From an uncultured Dorea sp. (GTDB lineage Bacteria > Bacillota > Clostridia > Lachnospirales > Lachnospiraceae): DNA of 15,427 nucleotides. A program made the position numbers and the translations under genes. Every line of letters begins with the position of its first letter. The first letter of the stretch is position 1. The notes beneath the pieces are model-generated. The model ran no database searches. It saw only the letters and a program-made list of their open reading frames with translations, and was not told the DNA's origin. The DNA is taken from positions 1 to 15,427 of the forward strand of contig CAKRAT010000049.1 in assembly GCA_934295165.1 (NCBI GenBank), read 5' to 3'. Below, in pieces: positions 6,872 through 12,721 of this stretch.

Positions 6872-8695
6872 ATGCATAAAGAATTTTTAATGGGAAATGC
6901 TGCCATTGCCCTCGGTGCAGTTGCCGCCGGAGTCAATGTTGTAGCAGGATATCCCGGCACACCTTCTACTGAAGTTCTCGAAAATGTGGCAAAGTACCGC
7001 CCCGACGATATCTATGTAGAATGGTCTGTCAACGAAAAAGCTGCAATGGAACTGGCCGCCGGTGCTGCATATGCCGGCGCAAGATCTATGGTAACGATGA
7101 AACAGGTTGGATTGAATGTCGCATCCGATCCGCTGATGAGTCTGGAATATGTCGGCATCAAAGGGGGAATGGTCATTCTCGTTGCAGATGATCCGGGTCC
7201 GATCTCTTCACAGACAGAACAGGACACCCGGCATTTTTCCCGGTTTTCCAAACTTCCTTGCTTCGATCCTTCTTCTGCCCAGGAGGCATATGAAATGATT
7301 CAGGAAGCATTCGAATATTCAGAAAAATATGGCACGCCGGTATTCTTACGTCCAACAACCAGAGTCTGTCATGGCTATGCCTCTGTCACGATAAAAGATG
7401 AAGAAGAATATATCCACCATCAGCCGGAAGGATTCATTAAAGATTCCAGACGCTGGGTTATCTTCCCACGTCTGTCTTTCATGAATCACCAGAAGATTGA
7501 AGCGCGTAACAGGGAACTGGCAGATGTCTTTTCTTCCTATGAAAAAAATCAGATTCTTCCGTCCTGTGAAACTTTTAAAGACTCAAAAAAAGGAATTGCT
7601 GCCGGAGGTATCAGTTATACATACGCAATGGAAACATTAAAAAATACCGGCATGGTAAAGATGTTAAAAGTTGCCACACCACATCCATTTCCGGAAAAAC
7701 TTGCTGTAGAATTTCTGACCGGACTTGACGAAGTCCTTTGTCTGGAAGAACTGGATCCGGTGATCGAACGTGAACTGATCTACCTCTGTGGTAAATATCA
7801 GCTTCCTGTAAAAATACTTGGGAAATTGAGCGGCGACACTGCCTGTGCAGGCGAAAATACCCGCAACAGCGTATCTTCGTACATTAATGCATTTCTTGGA
7901 TTACCGGAACCTGCCCAAAGCAGTCTTCCAGAGCCGCCGGAACTTCCGGTACGTCCGCCGGTACTTTGTGCCGGATGTCCGCACCGTGCTTCTTTCTACG
8001 CAGTAAAAAAAGCCATGAAGGGAAAGAAGACAATTTTCTGCGGAGATATCGGATGTTATACACTTGGCAATGCCATGCCTCTTGATATGGTTGATACCTG
8101 CCTGTGTATGGGAGCTGGTCTCAATATCGCCCAGGGTGTCGAAAAAGTAGAACCGGACACCACCTGCTTTGCTTTCGTTGGTGATTCTACCTTCTTTGCT
8201 TCTGCAATCACTGGTGTTGTCAATGCTGTTTACAATCAGGCGAATATGGTTCTGACCGTACTGGATAACTCTACCACAGCCATGACAGGACATCAGCCAC
8301 ATCCAGGAACCGGACGTACCGTCATGGGTGAAATTGTACAGAAAATCAACATTGAACAGGTTCTCCGCGGCATTGGCGTATCAGAGATTGAAACGGTAAA
8401 TCCACTGGATCTGAATGCATCTGTAGCATGCGTTCAGAAAATGACAGAAAAATCCGGTGTAAAGGCTATTATTTTCAAATCACCTTGTATCGCAGTCACA
8501 AAGCCGGATACACCGCTTCATGTCGCTTCTGATAAATGTATCGGATGTAAGAAATGTATTAAAGAACTGGGATGTCCTGCCATTGTGCTCAATGACGGTA
8601 ATGTATATATCGACAGTTCCATGTGTACCGGATGCGGACTCTGCAGTCAGGTCTGTCCGGTAACTGCTATTACAGGAGGTGAAGATCATGAGTAA
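6872..8695 (+). CDS. iorA: Indolepyruvate ferredoxin oxidoreductase, alpha subunit
   Basis: IorA is the large subunit of the thiamine-diphosphate enzyme that oxidatively decarboxylates aryl-pyruvates (from Trp, Phe, Tyr transamination) to aryl-acetyl-CoA, passing electrons to ferredoxin. The 607 residues match the family. The N-terminal pyrimidine-binding half has GYPGTPSTE (26-34) and YVEWSVNEKAA (48-58). CAGCPHR (366-372), GDIGCYTLG (391-399) and the TPP motif GDST (437-440) followed by LDNSTTAMTG (464-473) mark the second half. The C-terminal ferredoxin domain has two 4Fe-4S cysteine sets: C556, C559, C562, C568 and C585, C588, C591, C595. A GAGGTGAT ribosome binding site (6861-6868) sits just before the ATG. 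The 3' end overlaps iorB by 8 nt, indicating translational coupling. The exact aryl-pyruvate preferred cannot be read from sequence. Confidence 0.95.
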   Translation: MHKEFLMGNAAIALGAVAAGVNVVAGYPGTPSTEVLENVAKYRPDDIYVEWSVNEKAAMELAAGAAYAGARSMVTMKQVGLNVASDPLMSLEYVGIKGGMVILVADDPGPISSQTEQDTRHFSRFSKLPCFDPSSAQEAYEMIQEAFEYSEKYGTPVFLRPTTRVCHGYASVTIKDEEEYIHHQPEGFIKDSRRWVIFPRLSFMNHQKIEARNRELADVFSSYEKNQILPSCETFKDSKKGIAAGGISYTYAMETLKNTGMVKMLKVATPHPFPEKLAVEFLTGLDEVLCLEELDPVIERELIYLCGKYQLPVKILGKLSGDTACAGENTRNSVSSYINAFLGLPEPAQSSLPEPPELPVRPPVLCAGCPHRASFYAVKKAMKGKKTIFCGDIGCYTLGNAMPLDMVDTCLCMGAGLNIAQGVEKVEPDTTCFAFVGDSTFFASAITGVVNAVYNQANMVLTVLDNSTTAMTGHQPHPGTGRTVMGEIVQKINIEQVLRGIGVSEIETVNPLDLNASVACVQKMTEKSGVKAIIFKSPCIAVTKPDTPLHVASDKCIGCKKCIKELGCPAIVLNDGNVYIDSSMCTGCGLCSQVCPVTAITGGEDHE

Positions 8696-9266
8696 TCAGA
8701 AAAATGTCGTCCTCTGCGGCGTCGGTGGACAGGGAACCGTCCTCGCCTCCAAACTTCTCGCCGCGGCAGCAATGAGCAAAGAGATTCCCGTTATGAGTGC
8801 AGAAACCATCGGTATGGCACAACGCGGAGGAAGCGTATTCAGTCACCTCCGTATGGGCGAAGGCTTATATTCTCCGATGATCGAAACGGGTACCGCCGAT
8901 CTCATCATTGGTTTTGAACCAGGAGAGACCGTCCGCATGCTTCCTTATCTGAAGACCGGCGGACACGTAATTGTAAGCACACGCGCCGTCAAACCAGTCA
9001 CGGCAACTTTAAGCGGTTCCGATTATGATGCTCCTCAGATGCTTGATTATCTGAAGGCAAATGTTCCAAACCTCACTCTGGTAAATGCGGAGCAGGCATG
9101 CAGTGATATCGGATCCTCCAAGGTACTGAACATGGTACTTCTGGGAGCTGCCATCCGTACCGGTGTACTGGATTTTACAATTTCCGAAATAGAAAATATT
9201 ATGAAACAGACATTGCCCGAAAAATTTCATGAAATGAACCTTAAGGCATTGAATTACGATATATAA
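8688..9266 (+). CDS. iorB: Indolepyruvate ferredoxin oxidoreductase, beta subunit
   Basis: The 192-residue product is the small subunit partnering IorA and belongs to the 2-oxoacid oxidoreductase gamma-domain family. GVGGQGTVLASKLL (about 11-24) and SAETIGMAQRGGSV (37-50) are the diagnostic motifs. I chose the ATG at 8688 over an in-frame GTG at 8679 because AGGAGG (8674-8679) lies 8 nt before 8688 and overlaps the GTG. It overlaps the end of iorA by 8 nt, and paaK follows 67 nt after its stop with no terminator between. One complex of the two subunits is expected in the cytoplasm. Confidence 0.94.
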   Translation: MSNQKNVVLCGVGGQGTVLASKLLAAAAMSKEIPVMSAETIGMAQRGGSVFSHLRMGEGLYSPMIETGTADLIIGFEPGETVRMLPYLKTGGHVIVSTRAVKPVTATLSGSDYDAPQMLDYLKANVPNLTLVNAEQACSDIGSSKVLNMVLLGAAIRTGVLDFTISEIENIMKQTLPEKFHEMNLKALNYDI

Positions 9267-9333
9267 TAATCAGCTTTTCCGGCACAGATTGATCTACGCA
9301 GGAAAATACAACAAGAAAGATGAGGATATACAT

Positions 9334-10569
9334 ATGCAGATTTCTGAAACACAGATCGCACAAGTCAACAAACAGATCCAGGCTCTTCTGAACGCAGAAA
9401 GTTTCTATGGAAAGAAATTAGAAGAAGCCGGCGTTACCAGCATTCAGTCAGCCGAGGATTTCCAGAAACTTCCTTTCTCAGAGAAAAACGATCTGAGAAA
9501 TGCCTATCCACTCGGACTGATGACCGCTCCCGAAGAAAAGATCGTAAGAATCCATTCTTCTTCCGGTACGACAGGTCTTCCAGTCATCATCCCTTATACA
9601 CAGAAGGATGTTGACGACTGGGCCGTAATGTTTAAGCGCTGCTATGAAATGGCCGGCATGACGGATCTGGACCGCATTCAGATTACTCCGGGATACGGTC
9701 TCTGGACTGCCGGAATCGGATTCCAGGCAGGTGCCGAAAAACTGGGCAGCATGGTTATTCCAATGGGACCCGGCAACACTGATAAACAGTTACAGATGAT
9801 GATCGATATGAAGACAACCGTCCTTGGTTCCACTTCTTCTTACGCTCTGCTTCTTGCAGAAGAGATTGAGAAACGAGGCATCAAAGACAAAATTCACCTT
9901 AAGAAAGGAATCATCGGCTCCGAGCGCTGGGGCGAAAAGATGCGAAAACGTATTATCAATGAGCTTGGCATTGAAATCTATGATATCTATGGACTGACCG
10001 AAATCTACGGACCGGGTATTGGTATCAGCTGCTCACATGACTGCGGCATGCACTACTGGGATGATTATATTTATATCGAGATTATCGATCCTGTGACCGG
10101 AGAAGTACTGCCGGACGGAGAACTCGGAGAGATCGTTATCACAACACTGGTAAAAGAAGGAGCCCCTCTTATCCGTTACCGTACACATGACCTTTCCCGT
10201 ATCATTCCGGGCGACTGCCCTTGCGGAAGTAAATTCCCACGTCTTGATACGATTATGGGCCGTACCGATGACATGATGAAGATCAAAGGTGTCAATGTAT
10301 TCCCTGCACAGATTGAAGAAATTTTAAAAGAATTTCCGGAGGTATCCAGTGAATACCAGATCCGTATCTCTCATCTGGACGGAAAAGACACTATGCGTAT
10401 CTATGTTGAGACAAACGGTACCGTTGACTTTCTGGATCTTGCAAATCGGATTGCTTCTACCGTTAAGAGCCGTATCGGATTCACCCCTCTGGTCAAGGTT
10501 GTTGAGATTGGATTATTACCTAGAAGTGAGAAGAAGACAAAACGTGTCATTGACGAACGCTACGAATAA
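9334..10569 (+). CDS. paaK: Phenylacetate-CoA ligase family protein (aryl-acetate--CoA ligase, AMP-forming)
   Basis: This 411-residue adenylate-forming enzyme resembles PaaK, which interconverts aryl-acetate, CoA and ATP with aryl-acetyl-CoA, AMP and PPi. The P-loop-like SSSGTTGLP is at 75-83, YGLTEIYGPG at 219-228, and GELGEIVITTL...PLIRYRTHDLSRI at about 262-290. The C-terminal lysine region is PRSEKKTKRVID (396-407); many PaaK proteins have RSEGKAKRV here, so a glycine is replaced by lysine. Four cysteines in two pairs (C233, C237 and C295, C297) could form a metal site. I chose the ATG at 9334, which has GAGG (9322-9325) 8 nt upstream; an extension to a TTG at 9289 lacks such a site. After IorAB it could either activate aryl-acetates or, in reverse, release them during fermentation. 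A terminator follows. Confidence 0.88.
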   Translation: MQISETQIAQVNKQIQALLNAESFYGKKLEEAGVTSIQSAEDFQKLPFSEKNDLRNAYPLGLMTAPEEKIVRIHSSSGTTGLPVIIPYTQKDVDDWAVMFKRCYEMAGMTDLDRIQITPGYGLWTAGIGFQAGAEKLGSMVIPMGPGNTDKQLQMMIDMKTTVLGSTSSYALLLAEEIEKRGIKDKIHLKKGIIGSERWGEKMRKRIINELGIEIYDIYGLTEIYGPGIGISCSHDCGMHYWDDYIYIEIIDPVTGEVLPDGELGEIVITTLVKEGAPLIRYRTHDLSRIIPGDCPCGSKFPRLDTIMGRTDDMMKIKGVNVFPAQIEEILKEFPEVSSEYQIRISHLDGKDTMRIYVETNGTVDFLDLANRIASTVKSRIGFTPLVKVVEIGLLPRSEKKTKRVIDERYE

Positions 10570-10593
10570 AATATCGCAGCTGTTATAACATAA

Positions 10594-10637
10594 ACTAGTG
10601 CTGTAAGGAATGAACAGCCTTACAGCACCAGTTTTAT
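10594..10637 (+). terminator. Terminator of iorA-iorB-paaK, probably bidirectional
   Basis: A 15-bp stem (10594-10608 with 10618-10632) with one mismatch in the plus-strand transcript (a G-U pair in the minus one) encloses a 9-nt loop and is followed by TTTTATT. It starts 24 nt after the paaK stop. In the minus direction, downstream of the HD-domain gene, the same hairpin is preceded by an A-rich run and followed by a weak T-rich tail, so it probably serves both convergent genes. Confidence 0.8.
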
Positions 10638-10690
10638 TACTCTATCCCCAGACATGAACGTTCTTCTCTCCCATCTGTAAACTCCGCTAT

Positions 10691-11254
10691 CTACAGTCCC
10701 AGTTCATCAGAGATCGCACACATTTCTTCCAGTCCGATATCGATCAGATCTTCCAGCATCAATCCCGTAAACTCTATACTTTCCATGTAATCACGATTCG
10801 CTCCTTTAGCAAATCTTGCTTCATTAAATCGTTTTAATACAGATTTGCGTTTTACACTTGCGATCTTTTTATCCGGATAGATCTGTGCAACAGCCTTTAA
10901 GAATCCACTCATCGGATCTGCTGCGAGAAGTGCATACTGGATCTTCGTCTTTGCCTTTACCCCGCTTTTCGGATTATGCGCACAGATGGCTCCGAAAAGT
11001 ACTGGATCATCGATTCCTTCTTTCTTCAAAATCTCTACAGATGTTGGTCCATGCACACTCAGATCATGCTGCCAGTCACACTGTTCCTCATCCAGATCAT
11101 GCAGAAGTCCTGCAATTCCCCAGTATTCCACTTCATCCGGTGCAAGCCGTTTGGCAAGTCCCTTCATGATTGCCTCCACTGCCAGCGAATGTGTCAGATA
11201 ATGTTCACCTTTCATATATTTACTTAAGATTGTATATGCTTCATCTCTCGTCAT
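10691..11254 (-). CDS. HD-domain protein (putative metal-dependent phosphohydrolase)
   Basis: The 187-residue product has the HD superfamily pattern: H22 (YLTHSLAVEAIM), the adjacent H52-D53 pair in LLHDLDEE, further histidines at 68 and 93, and D113 in LLAADPMSG. HD proteins bind one or two metals and usually cleave phosphoesters of nucleotides or related molecules; the substrate here is unknown. No receptor, synthetase or GGDEF domain is attached, so it is a stand-alone single-domain protein. A strong AGGAGGG ribosome binding site (11262-11268) precedes the ATG at 11254. It lies downstream of the M24 peptidase gene on the same strand, but a terminator-like hairpin fills the space between them. 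Confidence 0.8.
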   Translation of the reverse strand: MTRDEAYTILSKYMKGEHYLTHSLAVEAIMKGLAKRLAPDEVEYWGIAGLLHDLDEEQCDWQHDLSVHGPTSVEILKKEGIDDPVLFGAICAHNPKSGVKAKTKIQYALLAADPMSGFLKAVAQIYPDKKIASVKRKSVLKRFNEARFAKGANRDYMESIEFTGLMLEDLIDIGLEEMCAISDELGL

Positions 11255-11270
11255 TTTGATTCCCTCCTAC

Positions 11271-11308
11271 AAAAAGAACAGTAAAACTTCTTTCAGTTCT
11301 ACTGCTCT
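11271..11308 (-). terminator. Terminator (or attenuator) between the M24 peptidase and HD genes
   Basis: In the minus-strand transcript a 14-bp stem (11295-11308 with 11275-11288), including two G-U pairs, closes a 6-nt loop and is followed by a T-run (11271-11274). It starts 78 nt after the peptidase stop. The T-run ends only 2 nt before the AGGAGGG ribosome binding site of the HD-domain gene, leaving no room for a promoter between them. Confidence 0.7.
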
Positions 11309-11386
11309 TCATTTACATTGTCTCTAATTTATTTTCTATCTTCTGTGCAATCCGCTATATTCTAACAACATGCATCTTCCGGTTTT

Positions 11387-12472
11387 CTACTCTTCAGGTA
11401 CAATGATCAGATCTTTTGTAAAGTCATTCAGTACTTCGCATCCATCTTCTGTAATGATTACAAGATCTTCGATACGAACACCGATGTTCTCATCTGGGAG
11501 ATAGATTCCCGGCTCTACTGAGAAGCACTGTCCAACCTTGATGATATCTGTATTAACAGATGATACATCACCGAATTCGTGATCTTCCAGTCCGATGGAA
11601 TGTCCTGTTCTGTGTGTGAAATACTCGCCAAATCCTTTTTCCTCGATGTAATTTCTTGCAGCAAGGTCAACATCGCACATTCTGTTTCCTGGTTTTGCAG
11701 CTTCGATACCACGTCTGTTTGCTTCCACTACGATATCATAGATTTCTTTTGCACGGTCAGATACTTCACCGATAAATACAGTTCTTGTCATATCTGATGC
11801 ATAGTTATCTTTGAATCCACCGATATCAAGGATTACGCAGTCTCCGCGTTTTCCTTTAGAATCATCTGTTACGTGATGTGGATCTGCAGCACCATGTCCA
11901 TATGCTGTGATTGGATCAAATGATACATCTTCACATCCGATTTCTTTGTAAATTTCACGCATCTTTGTATTTAATTCTTTCTCAGTTAATCCTTTTGCTA
12001 CCCATGGAATGATTTTTTCCATAGCAATATCATTTAACTTAGAAGATTTTCTCATGAGATCTTTTTCTTTCTCATCTTTTACCATACGGATATAGTCGAT
12101 GATCGGAGATCCGTTCACGAATTTGCTTCCTCCGCCCAACTCCTGCAGACGAATAAGGAATTTTGAAGGCCATGTCTTGTCGATTCCCATTGTTTTGTCT
12201 TTGTCTACATATCTGCTTAAGATCTCTACTCCGTCTTCGATGTCATCATAATAGATCAGATCTACACCAAGATCTGATTCCTGTGGGAATAATTTGTTGA
12301 TTACCATTTTGTGGTTTCCGTTCACATTCAGATACAGCGCCAGAAGTCTTTCTCCCGGGAAGATCCATTTTCCTGTCAGATAGAAGATCGCAACCGGGTC
12401 AGAAACGATCATCTGTGGAACTTCATGCTCCTCCATTGATTTTAATACTCTTGTAAGTTTACCTTGATCCAT
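11387..12472 (-). CDS. M24-family aminopeptidase P / Xaa-Pro dipeptidase-like protein
   Basis: The 361-residue protein has a creatinase-type N-terminal domain (about 1-130) and a pita-bread M24 catalytic domain. All five expected metal ligands are visible: D216 (ILDIGG), D227 (ASDMTRT), H291 (THRTGHSIGLEDHE), E320 (SVEPGIY) and E335 (VRIEDL). The conserved histidine H199 is in ADPHH. Such enzymes release N-terminal residues before proline or cleave Xaa-Pro dipeptides in the cytoplasm. The length fits the short aminopeptidase P/prolidase group; which of the two cannot be decided. The ATG at 12472 is preceded by a GAGGT site. It has a near-consensus promoter and lies downstream of the rpoC terminator, so it is a separate unit. 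It is unlikely to be methionine aminopeptidase because of the N-terminal domain and the TGHSIGLEDHE context. Confidence 0.9.
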   Translation of the reverse strand: MDQGKLTRVLKSMEEHEVPQMIVSDPVAIFYLTGKWIFPGERLLALYLNVNGNHKMVINKLFPQESDLGVDLIYYDDIEDGVEILSRYVDKDKTMGIDKTWPSKFLIRLQELGGGSKFVNGSPIIDYIRMVKDEKEKDLMRKSSKLNDIAMEKIIPWVAKGLTEKELNTKMREIYKEIGCEDVSFDPITAYGHGAADPHHVTDDSKGKRGDCVILDIGGFKDNYASDMTRTVFIGEVSDRAKEIYDIVVEANRRGIEAAKPGNRMCDVDLAARNYIEEKGFGEYFTHRTGHSIGLEDHEFGDVSSVNTDIIKVGQCFSVEPGIYLPDENIGVRIEDLVIITEDGCEVLNDFTKDLIIVPEE

Positions 12473-12542
12473 AATAATACCTCAACCTTTCTTAAATGTT
12501 GACAGAATCTGTTACTTTTTTCGCCGATTCTCACTGACAATT

Positions 12543-12571
12543 ATTATAGACTTTCTGAATATAAAAGTCAA
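12543..12571 (-). promoter_or_regulatory. Near-consensus promoter of the M24 peptidase gene
   Basis: On the minus strand TTGACT (12566-12571) and a perfect TATAAT (12543-12548) are spaced by 17 nt, matching 5 and 6 of 6 consensus bases. Transcription would start near 12536, giving a leader of about 64 nt. The rest of the 249-bp rpoC-peptidase gap is AT-rich and holds only the rpoC terminator. Confidence 0.8.
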
Positions 12572-12663
12572 TTTATATATGTAAATAACGGTAAAAGCTA
12601 TCAATATCTTCAAATCATCGAATTATCTGTCACTAACAGTTTTTTTCAACATATATGTGCAAC

Positions 12664-12705
12664 AAAAAAAGAAAGCATCCACACTTTTCAGTGCAGACAC
12701 TTTCT
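12664..12705 (-). terminator. Strong Rho-independent terminator of rpoC
   Basis: The minus-strand transcript forms a 16-bp uninterrupted stem (12690-12705 with 12670-12685), four pairs of which are G-U, closed by a GAAA tetraloop and followed by seven T residues (12664-12670). It starts 16 nt after the rpoC stop and shows that the rpoBC transcript ends here instead of continuing into ribosomal protein genes. Confidence 0.88.
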
Positions 12706-12721
12706 TTATATAGACTATATT

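Noticed and set aside
8679..8690. GTG start for iorB three codons before the ATG
   Set aside because: The GTG overlaps the AGGAGG ribosome binding site; the ATG at 8688 has that site at 8-nt spacing.
9289..9333. TTG start extending the PaaK-like protein by 15 residues
   Set aside because: No ribosome binding site precedes the TTG, the extra residues are not PaaK-like, and GAGG sits 8 nt before the ATG at 9334.
12627..12646. Small plus-strand hairpin (CTGT/ACAG) followed by seven T residues
   Set aside because: The stem is only 4 bp and no plus-strand gene precedes it, so it is probably chance in AT-rich DNA.
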